Shown here: piece by piece, positions 34,148 to 42,637 of the stretch
Position numbering within the stretch: position 1 is the first letter of the stretch
Layout of the letters: every line of letters starts with the position of its first letter
Made by a program: the position numbers and the translations under genes
NCBI GenBank assembly: GCA_002066995.1
Contig: MWTC01000041.1
Coordinates: forward strand, 110,885-174,884
From: Sphingobacteriales bacterium UTBCD1
Lineage (GTDB): Bacteria > Bacteroidota > Bacteroidia > Chitinophagales > Chitinophagaceae
Length of the DNA: 64,000 nucleotides
Direction of reading: 5' to 3'
Notes under the pieces: generated by a model
What the model saw: only the letters and a program-made list of their open reading frames with translations
Database searches by the model: none
Told to the model about the DNA's origin: nothing

Positions 34148-36370
34148 ATGGACAAATTGATTTATCTCGTTCCTGTGATGGGCGTTATTGGATTGATCTA
34201 TACTTTCATTAAGTCCGGATGGGTATCCCGGCAGGAAGCCGGTACTGACCGGATGAAACAGATCAGCAATTATATTGCCGAAGGCGCAATGGCTTTTCTG
34301 AAATCTGAGTGGAAGATTCTCGGGTACTTTGTTGTTATTGTTGCTATTCTCCTCGCAGTGATGGCAAGCGCCAATCCACATTCACACTGGATGATCGCAG
34401 GTTCATTCATTCTTGGAGCCCTGCTCAGTGCAACAGCCGGTTATATCGGCATGAAGGTCGCAACCAAAGCTAATGTACGCACTGCACATGCTGCACGTAC
34501 CAGTCTGAGCAAAGCGCTGCATGTGTCATTCACCGGCGGTTCGGTAATGGGAATGGGCGTAACCGGATTGGCCGTTTTAGGTCTTGGCGGCTTATTCATT
34601 GTTTTAAAACAAATATTTGCTGCCGATGCACCGGTGCACAGCGATGAGATGCTGAGAACAATTGAGGTGTTGACCGGCTTTTCTCTCGGATCTGAATCCA
34701 TAGCATTGTTTGCCCGTGTTGGCGGCGGTATTTATACAAAAGCTGCAGACGTGGGCGCTGACCTTGTTGGTAAAGTGGAAGCAGGGATCCCCGAAGACGA
34801 CCCACGCAACCCTGCAACAATCGCCGATAATGTTGGTGATAATGTGGGAGACGTGGCGGGTATGGGTGCCGACCTGTTTGGTTCTTATGTAGCAACAGTC
34901 CTCGCAACAATAGTATTAGGCCAGGAAACTATTGTTCAGTCTGATGATGGAATGGGCGGTATGTCCCCTATCCTTCTCCCTATGTTAATTGCCGGTGTTG
35001 GAATTTTATTCTGTATGGTCGGTACCTGGTTTGTTCGTGTGAGTGATGCAAAAGGCATCAATACGGCCAATGTGCAGAAAGCATTGAATATGGGTAACTG
35101 GGGTTCTATTATCCTGACAGCCATAGCTGCATTTTTATTGGTCAATTTTATTCTCCCCGAGAAAATGATCCTTCGTGGTAATGAATTTACCAAATGGGGG
35201 GTAATGGGAGCCATCGCAGTCGGATTAATTGTTGGAACATTGATGAGTGCCATCACCGAATACTATACTGCCATGGGCAAATGGCCTGTGAAAACAATCA
35301 TAAGGCAATCTGTAACCGGCCATGCCACAAATATTATTGGTGGTTTGGCAATGGGTATGCATTCAACCATGTTCCCGATCCTGGTTTTAGCCGGAGGTAT
35401 CTGGGGTTCTTATGAGTGTGCAGGATTGTATGGAGTGGCCATTGCTGCTGCGGGGATGATGGCAACCACAGCCATGCAGCTTGCCATTGATGCATTTGGC
35501 CCTATAGCCGATAATGCAGGTGGTATTGCAGAAATGAGTGAGTTGCCTAAAGAAGTAAGGGAAAAGACAGATGTTCTCGATGCTGTGGGAAATACGACAG
35601 CTGCCACAGGAAAAGGATTTGCCATCGCTTCTGCTGCATTGACGGCTCTGGCGCTATTTGCAGCATTTGTAGGTGTTGCCATGCCGGACAATCAGCATAT
35701 AGATATCTACAGGGCTAAAGTTCTTGCTTCTCTCTTTGTAGGGGGAATGATTCCTTTCATTTTCTCTTCTTTAGCCATACAGGCAGTTGGTAAAGCTGCC
35801 ATGAGCATGGTGGAAGAAGTGAGAAGGCAATTCAAAGAGATACCGGGCATCATGGAAGGAAAAGGCATACCCGAATACGATAAATGTGTTGCCATTTCCA
35901 CAAACGCATCCATCAAAAAGATGATAGCGCCGGGAGCTATTGCTATCATTTCACCGTTAGTGATCGGGTTTGCACTGGGACCCGAAGCTTTAGGCGGTTT
36001 CCTGGCAGGAGCTACTGTGAGCGGAGTGCTGATGGGCATGTTCCAAAACAATGCCGGCGGCGCCTGGGATAATGCAAAGAAAAGTTTTGAGAAAGGGGTA
36101 GAGATCAACGGGCAGGTGTATTACAAAAAGTCGGAGCCGCACAAAGCATCTGTAACCGGAGACACGGTTGGCGATCCTTTTAAAGATACTTCAGGGCCTT
36201 CAATGAATATTTTGATTAAATTAATGTCTATTGTATCTTTGGTTATCGCACCGACACTGGCACAGATTCATACCAAAAATGAACCGACGGTAACGAACGA
36301 TAAAAAAATTGAAATAAAATCTGAACCTGTTGCTTCAATCAACAATCACAACACTGTTCAGTACAAATAA
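34148..36370 (+). CDS. hppA: Membrane-bound ion-translocating pyrophosphatase
   Basis: A 740-residue integral membrane enzyme with about 15-16 hydrophobic segments that hydrolyses PPi and pumps H+ and/or Na+. The active-site region is complete: [20 protein letters not shown] followed by [19 protein letters not shown]. The motif [18 protein letters not shown] has Ala at the position that is Lys in K+-independent enzymes, which indicates the K+-dependent subfamily. Ion choice (H+, Na+ or both) needs experiment. A C-terminal tail of about 35 polar residues beyond the last helix ([13 protein letters not shown] onwards) is unusual but not unique. A terminator follows. Confidence 0.96.
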   Translation: MDKLIYLVPVMGVIGLIYTFIKSGWVSRQEAGTDRMKQISNYIAEGAMAFLKSEWKILGYFVVIVAILLAVMASANPHSHWMIAGSFILGALLSATAGYIGMKVATKANVRTAHAARTSLSKALHVSFTGGSVMGMGVTGLAVLGLGGLFIVLKQIFAADAPVHSDEMLRTIEVLTGFSLGSESIALFARVGGGIYTKAADVGADLVGKVEAGIPEDDPRNPATIADNVGDNVGDVAGMGADLFGSYVATVLATIVLGQETIVQSDDGMGGMSPILLPMLIAGVGILFCMVGTWFVRVSDAKGINTANVQKALNMGNWGSIILTAIAAFLLVNFILPEKMILRGNEFTKWGVMGAIAVGLIVGTLMSAITEYYTAMGKWPVKTIIRQSVTGHATNIIGGLAMGMHSTMFPILVLAGGIWGSYECAGLYGVAIAAAGMMATTAMQLAIDAFGPIADNAGGIAEMSELPKEVREKTDVLDAVGNTTAATGKGFAIASAALTALALFAAFVGVAMPDNQHIDIYRAKVLASLFVGGMIPFIFSSLAIQAVGKAAMSMVEEVRRQFKEIPGIMEGKGIPEYDKCVAISTNASIKKMIAPGAIAIISPLVIGFALGPEALGGFLAGATVSGVLMGMFQNNAGGAWDNAKKSFEKGVEINGQVYYKKSEPHKASVTGDTVGDPFKDTSGPSMNILIKLMSIVSLVIAPTLAQIHTKNEPTVTNDKKIEIKSEPVASINNHNTVQYK

Positions 36371-36397
36371 TTCAAGAGCTTAATCAGAACCATTACT

Positions 36398-36434
36398 TAA
36401 GTCCGGCTGTGTCTACAGCGGGACTTATTTTTTT
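36398..36434 (+). terminator. Terminator after hppA
   Basis: TAAGTCC (36398-36404) pairs with GGACTTA (36421-36427), one mismatch, then GCTGT with ACAGC around a four-base loop; a run of seven T follows. Confidence 0.82.
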
Positions 36435-36478
36435 GTAGATGCCTGAAATGTTTTGTTCAAATATTTTTTTATAGGATA

Positions 36479-37390
36479 TCAGATCACTTTAAGCCCGGCC
36501 AGTTTGTTCGGGATCGGAGTTAAAATATATCCTTCTTTACGTAACAGATTGATCACTCCCTGATCACCGGGCAAATGGCCCGCACCAACAGCGATCACTA
36601 ATGATTTACCGGGCATCAGGGTTTTTAATTTTTTTACCCAGTTCCTGTTTCTGTTATACAATAAAATATCTGTGTAATGACTCATGCCGATGTCACTCTC
36701 TTTGGTCAACTCTTCCAGCTTGCCCAGGTCTTCATTTTTATAGGCATCCATCAGTTCATTGAACCCTTTGGTTTCATCCACCCCCTTCTGTACACTATCA
36801 ATATAACTTACCAACTGCATTGCCTGCAGTTTATAAGGAATACTGTCCAGTAAGCCTGCCTGGTAAGACATTGTTTCCAGTCCTTTAATCTCCTTCCCTT
36901 TATTTTTTGCTTCTGCCATGATCAACTGTTCCATTGCCACCGGCTTTCCGCAATCCATTGAGGATTCTTCAAGAGTGGAAGCAGCAAGCATAGGCTTAAA
37001 AGTTTCCAGCATGGAAAAAGGCAGCATGGAATTTTTTTCTTCAAAATACTTTTTCACTTTTTCATAATCTTCCGGGCTTAACAGATCCCGAAGCGTGGTG
37101 TCACCGTTCATCTTCATTTGAGAAAGAGCGCCGATCATTTCAAACAAATTATCCATTTGTACTTCGAGGTACACATTATCGCAGCGGCTGATTGCTTTTT
37201 TCAGGCTATCACTCAAGGCTGCATCCTCTTCACAGATCATATGAATAGTCCCAAAGAGATAAGATGGCTTTTCCAAACCATTTCCGCTGATTTTCCAGAG
37301 CAAGGCTTTGGTGTCAGCAGTCGTATTGACCTGGGCAAATCCATCCAAAGAGAGTACGCCGATCAAAAACAAGATTCCAAATCTTTTCAT
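36479..37390 (-). CDS. TraB/GumN family protein
   Basis: The 303-residue product starts at ATG 37390 (MKRFGILFLIGVLSLDGFAQ), giving a standard signal peptide; the ATG at 37399 would add three residues. The mature protein has the family features: LLWKISGNGLEKPSYLFGTIHM, NVYLEV, the GLETMSYQAGLLDSIPY segment and a C-terminal VIAVGAGHLPGDQGVINLLRKEGY. The GTIHM and GAGHL histidines and the ExE-type acidic residues are those of the TraB/PrgY/GumN (TIKI-like) family, some members of which are metal-dependent proteases. It is a secreted, probably periplasmic or lipid-anchor-free protein. The substrate is unknown. Confidence 0.88.
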   Translation of the reverse strand: MKRFGILFLIGVLSLDGFAQVNTTADTKALLWKISGNGLEKPSYLFGTIHMICEEDAALSDSLKKAISRCDNVYLEVQMDNLFEMIGALSQMKMNGDTTLRDLLSPEDYEKVKKYFEEKNSMLPFSMLETFKPMLAASTLEESSMDCGKPVAMEQLIMAEAKNKGKEIKGLETMSYQAGLLDSIPYKLQAMQLVSYIDSVQKGVDETKGFNELMDAYKNEDLGKLEELTKESDIGMSHYTDILLYNRNRNWVKKLKTLMPGKSLVIAVGAGHLPGDQGVINLLRKEGYILTPIPNKLAGLKVI

Positions 37391-37459
37391 GGGGAACAAT
37401 TTTCAGCAATTTACAATGTAATTGCAGATTTCAGTTAACTGATACATTTTGCTTTCAAT

Positions 37460-39373
37460 TTATAACTGATCTTTAATTTTTAATGACGGAGAAGGAATAA
37501 AATGGCCGATCCTCAGCTGCTCCCAATTCTTATCAATTAAATTTATTGTATCATCATCAGAAGCAACGATCTCAGGCCAGCCTTCGTCAACTCCATCAAA
37601 TTCCTTTGTTTTCTTTGTACCGTCAAAACCGAGGCAAACCTGATATTTACCTGTCAGAGCTCCGCTGTTATCCGGTATTTGCTTTTTGAAGATCATGTGA
37701 TCCCTGTAAGGATCAAGATAATTTAAAATTTTCCATAGCACAAATGACAGATCCTGCATATCATTGACCGGATCGGCATACAGTATCATTTTTATTCCAT
37801 TGAAAACTGAGGTGGAGCATATCTTCTGATGTAAATCCCGGATATGATCCTTCCTTTCTTTCTTAACAAAAACAATGATGCAGGGGATATCTTTGTTTAA
37901 AAGGGAAACATTCAAATCCTTAATTTCTTTGAACAATCGGAGAACTGTTTCTATATCTGCGGAACTGCCTCCAGGATTTTCATTCAGATAATTTCTATCT
38001 ATTTCTTCCTCAAATTTCTTTGTCCCGTCTACAAGCATCTTCCCTCCCATTCCCGTTCCGTTACTTGCAAACTCCGATCCACCAGTTGCTCCCCGTAAAT
38101 AAACAATATCATTTACCGGGTCAAGATTACGGAAAACTGTTTTTGCAATAGCTGTAAGATCATGTGAAGAAGCTTCCTGACCGCAGGCAACCAAAATTTT
38201 ATTCAACATCAATTTATCTGAACCAATAATTGCATTCATCACTTTTGTTGCCTGGCCGGCATATTCTTTTTTGATCTGAACAAGAGTAAGATTATTGGGG
38301 TATCCTTCTGCAGGAACATTTATTCCGGTCAACTCAGGTGCCAGAAGCATCTTTAAAGGCACCAGAAATAATTTTTCTGTCATCTTCTGAAAACGAAAAA
38401 ACTCAACAGCCGAAGTGCCGGAAAACATTGCCGGGAAAACCGCATTTTTTCTATATGAGACCGCAGTGACATGAAAAGGCAGGCATTGCCCCCATAAAGA
38501 ATAAAACCCGTTATGCTCAGCGAAGGGCCCTTCATCCATCATATCTTCACCCGGATCTACATAGCCTTCTATGACCAGATCTGCATCATAGGGTATTTCG
38601 ATCACATTTTGCGTGATGCATTTCACCAGTTCCACTTTCTTCTTCCTTAAAAAACCGGCAAAAACATACCCCTCAATGATTGCGGGCAAAGGGACAGAAG
38701 AAGAGAACAAATAAACAGGGTCACCACCTAAGGCAACAGCAACCGGCATCTTTCTTTTTAATTCTTTGTATTTCCGGTAATGTTGTGCGATCAGGTCATG
38801 TTTATCCCAATGTAGCCCTCCAAGTGTGGCGGCGGATATTTTCATTCGTGAAAGACAAATTCCCCTCTTGCCTGTCTCCGGGTCTTTTGTATGGACAACT
38901 GCCGATGAAATAAACGGTTTGCCTTCCATCGGCCAACTTGTAAGTCCAGGAAGCCTGGTGATATCCGGCTCTTTCATTATCACACTCTGGCAATCTCCTC
39001 TCCCACTCTTTACCGATGGCATTAATGAAGTGAGGTTTCCCAGCCGCTGAAGTAATTTCAGTTTGTCCGTAAGCCCGTCTTTAAACTCTGAAAATAATTG
39101 GACAAGCTCTTTCATTTCCATAATTACCTCATCTGCAGACCGGATTCCCAATGCTTTGTTCATTCTCTTTTCACTTCCATACAAATTCAGGAGAACAGGG
39201 AACTCCGTGCCATTGTTTTCAAAAAGCAATGCTTTACCTCCATCTGGAAAATTTTGTACTCTGCTTATAATCTCGGCCATTTCCAGTTTCGGATCTGCAT
39301 AAGACCGGATACGGATCAGCTCTCCTTCATTTTCCAGTGCAGTGATGAACTCCTGAATATCTTTATAAGCCAT
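37460..39373 (-). CDS. UbiD family decarboxylase
   Basis: A 637-residue prenylated-FMN-dependent decarboxylase. The catalytic region shows SRMKISAATLGGLHWDKH (Arg and His) and the acidic pair in DEGPFAEHNGFYS; VALGGDPVYLFSS and VPLPAIIEGYVFAG are also family segments. UbiD-type enzymes decarboxylate aromatic or polyprenyl-type acids in quinone synthesis or aromatic degradation; in Bacteroidota a role in menaquinone-type quinone synthesis is often assumed, but no quinone genes or UbiX are adjacent. It is longer than E. coli UbiD by about 140 residues, mainly at the C-terminus (EIKDLNVSLLNKDIPC onwards). A good promoter lies just upstream. Confidence 0.9.
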   Translation of the reverse strand: MAYKDIQEFITALENEGELIRIRSYADPKLEMAEIISRVQNFPDGGKALLFENNGTEFPVLLNLYGSEKRMNKALGIRSADEVIMEMKELVQLFSEFKDGLTDKLKLLQRLGNLTSLMPSVKSGRGDCQSVIMKEPDITRLPGLTSWPMEGKPFISSAVVHTKDPETGKRGICLSRMKISAATLGGLHWDKHDLIAQHYRKYKELKRKMPVAVALGGDPVYLFSSSVPLPAIIEGYVFAGFLRKKKVELVKCITQNVIEIPYDADLVIEGYVDPGEDMMDEGPFAEHNGFYSLWGQCLPFHVTAVSYRKNAVFPAMFSGTSAVEFFRFQKMTEKLFLVPLKMLLAPELTGINVPAEGYPNNLTLVQIKKEYAGQATKVMNAIIGSDKLMLNKILVACGQEASSHDLTAIAKTVFRNLDPVNDIVYLRGATGGSEFASNGTGMGGKMLVDGTKKFEEEIDRNYLNENPGGSSADIETVLRLFKEIKDLNVSLLNKDIPCIIVFVKKERKDHIRDLHQKICSTSVFNGIKMILYADPVNDMQDLSFVLWKILNYLDPYRDHMIFKKQIPDNSGALTGKYQVCLGFDGTKKTKEFDGVDEGWPEIVASDDDTINLIDKNWEQLRIGHFIPSPSLKIKDQL

Positions 39374-39389
39374 TTATTTAATTGATGGG

Positions 39390-39423
39390 CAAAGTTAATC
39401 TGCAACTATTGTTTTCATTCAAA
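39390..39423 (-). promoter_or_regulatory. Promoter of the ubiD-like gene: TTTG-N22-TAACTTTG
   Basis: On the minus strand a TTTG (39420-39423), a 22-base spacer and an exact -7 TAACTTTG (39390-39397), 16 bases before the ATG. Both elements match the Bacteroidota consensus. Confidence 0.62.
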
Positions 39424-39512
39424 TTTAATTTCACCCGGGAGAGTGCCGCTTGTCAAATATTTTTTTTCCGGCTGGTTACTTTAATTACTTTTAAAAATCA
39501 TAAAATAAAAAA

Positions 39513-41546
39513 ATGCGTTTTAAATATTTATTTATCCCAGTTATAGCAGCGATCCTGGCTATTTCCTGCACCAACAATTCAGAAACGGCCAAAAGAGATC
39601 CGCTGACCGAAGATATAGATACAACAGTCAGCCCTGCTGTTGATTTTTTTCAATATGCTAATGGCGGATGGATTAAGAAAAATCCGGTTCCTGCAGATCA
39701 AAGCAGTTGGGGGATCGGCAACCTGGTGAACGAAGAGAACCTGAAGCGTTTTAAAGAGATTAATGAAAAAGCAGTTGTGGCCAAGGCTACTAAAGGAACT
39801 TCCGATCAGAAAATTGCTGATTTCTGGACAACAGCGATGGATAGCGCCAAAGCAGAGTCTTTGGGACTGAAACCGCTGCAACCCTGGTTTGACAAAATTA
39901 ATTCGATTACCGATTTAAAATCCCTGATAAAAACGATATCTGAATTAAAAAGGATCGGATCTTTTACTCTATTCTCTGACTTCGTTAACCAGGACAGTAA
40001 GAACAGTGAAGTGATGACCTATACTCTCTGGCAAGGCGGCATCGGTTTGCCGGAGCGGGAATATTATTTCAGGAATGATTCTGCGACTTCCAACATACGG
40101 AACGAGTATGTAAAATATATTTCAAAGATACTCACCATGTCCGGAGAAGACAGCAAGAATGCTGCAAGTGATGCCGGTGAGATTATGTCAATGGAAACAA
40201 AACTGGCTAAAGCTTCAAGAACGCTGAATGAACTCCGGGATGATTACAGGAATTACAATAAAATGGCTATAACAGACCTGCCAAAGTTATCTCCTTCAGT
40301 TGACTGGTCCTCTTATCTTGAAACTATCGGAGTTAAGAGTATTGATTCCATTATCGTAGGCCAGCCTGAATTTTTCAAGGCACTCAACAATGTTTTAAAA
40401 ACAACCCCTTTAAATGTCTGGAAAAGCTATCTGAAAGTAAATCTCATCAATAATTTTTCCAATGAACTTCCGGATGCTTACATACAGGCTGCATTTGATT
40501 TTGGAAAACTATTCAGTGGAGCAAAAGAAAGAAGGCCTCGATGGAAAATAGCTATTGGACAGGAAAATATGCTGATGGGTCAGATCCTGGGCCAGTTGTA
40601 TGTAAAAGCCTATGTGAGCCCAAAAGACAAAGAACGATATGAAGTGATGACAGAAGCAATCCGTGATGCATTGAAAGATCATATCAGCAAACTGACCTGG
40701 ATGAGCGACAGCACCAAGCAAAAAGCTTATGAAAAATTAGCTGCCATTAAAAAGAAAGTTTTTTATCCCGACAAATGGAGAGATTATTCAGCATTGGAAA
40801 TAGGAACGGACAGTTATGTTCAGAATGTGATCAATGCAAATGAATGGAACCATAATTACCAGTTCAGCAAATTGGGCAAACCTGTTGACCGGGATGAATG
40901 GGGAATGAATCCTCAAACCTACAATGCAATGTATGATCCATCCAATAATGACATCACCTTGCCTGCTGCACAATTTATTGTTCCGGGATTTAAAGACAGT
41001 GAGCTGGATGATGCGATCGTATATGGATACGGAGCCGCCTCCACCATTGGTCATGAGATCACTCATGGTTTTGATGACCAGGGAAGAAAATATGATGCAA
41101 AAGGAAATTTGAAAAAATGGTGGACAGATAACGATTCTGCTGAGTTTACGAAGAGAGCCCAGCTGATCATAAAACAGTTTGATGAATTTGAACCTCTGAA
41201 AGGATATCATATCAATGGTGATGCTACCCAGGGAGAAAACATAGCTGATCTTGGAGGCATCGTTTTAGGCCTTGATGCTTTTAAAAAAACAGACCAATAC
41301 AAAAAAGGTGAAAAGATCAACGGCCTCACTCCCATGCAACGCTTTTTTCTCGGATATGCATTAGGCTGGTTGTGGCATGGGCGTGAAGAATTATTGAGAA
41401 GGCAACTGATGACGGATGTGCATGCACCTGCCAAGTACAGGGTAAACGGGCCTTTTATGGATGTGGATGAATTTTATTCCACCTTCAATGTCAAACCCGG
41501 TGATCCGATGTACCGGGCAGACAGTTTAAGAGCAAAGATCTGGTAG
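39513..41546 (+). CDS. M13 (PepO/neprilysin-like) metallopeptidase lipoprotein
   Basis: The 677-residue protein has a lipoprotein signal (MRFKYLFIPVIAAILAISCTN; lipobox AISC). It has the M13 N-terminal domain signature (DTTVSPAVDFFQYANGGWIKKNPVP), the zinc site GHEITHGFDDQGRKYD, the third ligand in GENIADLGGIVLGLDAF, and a near-C-terminal ADVHAPAKYRVNGP-type segment (TDVHAPAKYRVNGPFMDVDEF). These residues are those needed for zinc-dependent oligopeptide cleavage. It probably acts at the outer membrane or periplasm in peptide processing. It converges with the dipeptide epimerase gene. Confidence 0.94.
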   Translation: MRFKYLFIPVIAAILAISCTNNSETAKRDPLTEDIDTTVSPAVDFFQYANGGWIKKNPVPADQSSWGIGNLVNEENLKRFKEINEKAVVAKATKGTSDQKIADFWTTAMDSAKAESLGLKPLQPWFDKINSITDLKSLIKTISELKRIGSFTLFSDFVNQDSKNSEVMTYTLWQGGIGLPEREYYFRNDSATSNIRNEYVKYISKILTMSGEDSKNAASDAGEIMSMETKLAKASRTLNELRDDYRNYNKMAITDLPKLSPSVDWSSYLETIGVKSIDSIIVGQPEFFKALNNVLKTTPLNVWKSYLKVNLINNFSNELPDAYIQAAFDFGKLFSGAKERRPRWKIAIGQENMLMGQILGQLYVKAYVSPKDKERYEVMTEAIRDALKDHISKLTWMSDSTKQKAYEKLAAIKKKVFYPDKWRDYSALEIGTDSYVQNVINANEWNHNYQFSKLGKPVDRDEWGMNPQTYNAMYDPSNNDITLPAAQFIVPGFKDSELDDAIVYGYGAASTIGHEITHGFDDQGRKYDAKGNLKKWWTDNDSAEFTKRAQLIIKQFDEFEPLKGYHINGDATQGENIADLGGIVLGLDAFKKTDQYKKGEKINGLTPMQRFFLGYALGWLWHGREELLRRQLMTDVHAPAKYRVNGPFMDVDEFYSTFNVKPGDPMYRADSLRAKIW

Positions 41547-41597
41547 TTTCCCCCGGTAAGCAAGGTACGGATTGTACAAAAATAATAATACCGGCAT

Positions 41598-42623
41598 TTA
41601 CCTTTTAAATAAACCCTTGTAAGTAATTCCCAGTCCCGGCTTGTCTGAATAACTGATCTTTCCGAAATGATACCCGATGCCGTCAGCTACATCTTCTTCC
41701 TGCAATAAAGGTCCATCCATGTCCACATGGTCAACAAAGGGAAGCAGGTGAGCTACTGCAGCAGATCCTACGGTAGATTCATTCATACTGCCCATCATCA
41801 CGCCCAGTTTTAATTCCCTTGCTCTCCTGATCATCCTTAGAGCCGGAGTAATGCCGCCGCATTTAGTCAGCTTGATATTGATCCCGTGAAAATGATCTTT
41901 GCATTGATCCACATCCCGCTCCGATACACAACTTTCATCTGCAAAAAGCGGAAGCGATGATCTCATATAGAGTGCTTTCATTCCTTCCCAGTTATCTTTT
42001 GCCAAAGGCTGCTCCACCAATTCTACATCCAGTTCATTCAGTTGCGGAATCAACCGGAGCGCTGTATCAAAGTCCCAGGCAGCATTGGCATCTACCCTTA
42101 AAATTGCATCAGTATTTGCACGCAAAGCCTGAACAATTGCGATATCATCGGCGGTACCTACTTTAATTTTATAAATGGGCCAGGGCATCTCCCTGAGTTT
42201 TGCAATCATATTTTCAATACTGTCTATTCCGATCGTATAATCGGTTAAAGGATTTTCAGAAATATCACCATCCCAGAGTTCGTAAAGTTTTTTATTTTTT
42301 TTCTTTCCAAAAAGATCCCATAATGCGATATCCAGCGCACATAGCAAAAATGAATTCTTAGGAAATAACTGATGAAGGTAATTCCACATGGTCTCCGGAT
42401 CTGAAAATGCAAGTTGCCCGATCTCTGACCTTTTGGATTCCAGGTCTTCTATCATTTTCTCGACCGGGATATTGTAATAGGTAATGGCAGGCGCTTCACC
42501 ATAACCTTTAACCCCTGAATCTTCAAGTTCTACGATCAAGGTAGGCTGATGCGTTTTTGTTCCTTTAGAAATAGTGAAGGGGTACCTGAATTTCAGGTCG
42601 TATTTCCAGTATTGAAATTTCAT
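41598..42623 (-). CDS. Dipeptide epimerase (enolase superfamily)
   Basis: The 341-residue protein has the enolase-superfamily active site: KIKVG (KxK base pair), DANAAWDF, VELVEQPL, FADESCV, NIKLTKCGG (second Lys region) and, near the end, VDHVDMDGPLLQEED, the DxD motif typical of L-Ala-D/L-Glu and related dipeptide epimerases. It equilibrates the second residue of dipeptides, often from peptidoglycan, in the cytoplasm. It lies 14 bases downstream of the glucanotransferase gene but has its own perfect -7 box inside the gap, four bases before its ATG. Confidence 0.93.
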   Translation of the reverse strand: MKFQYWKYDLKFRYPFTISKGTKTHQPTLIVELEDSGVKGYGEAPAITYYNIPVEKMIEDLESKRSEIGQLAFSDPETMWNYLHQLFPKNSFLLCALDIALWDLFGKKKNKKLYELWDGDISENPLTDYTIGIDSIENMIAKLREMPWPIYKIKVGTADDIAIVQALRANTDAILRVDANAAWDFDTALRLIPQLNELDVELVEQPLAKDNWEGMKALYMRSSLPLFADESCVSERDVDQCKDHFHGINIKLTKCGGITPALRMIRRARELKLGVMMGSMNESTVGSAAVAHLLPFVDHVDMDGPLLQEEDVADGIGYHFGKISYSDKPGLGITYKGLFKR

Positions 42624-42627
42624 GCTA

Positions 42628-42635
42628 CAAATATA
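42628..42635 (-). promoter_or_regulatory. -7 element TATATTTG four bases before the dipeptide epimerase ATG
   Basis: On the minus strand TATATTTG, TAGC, ATG. It lies between the glucanotransferase stop and the epimerase start, so the epimerase can be transcribed on its own, probably as a leaderless mRNA. Confidence 0.5.
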
Positions 42636-42637
42636 CT

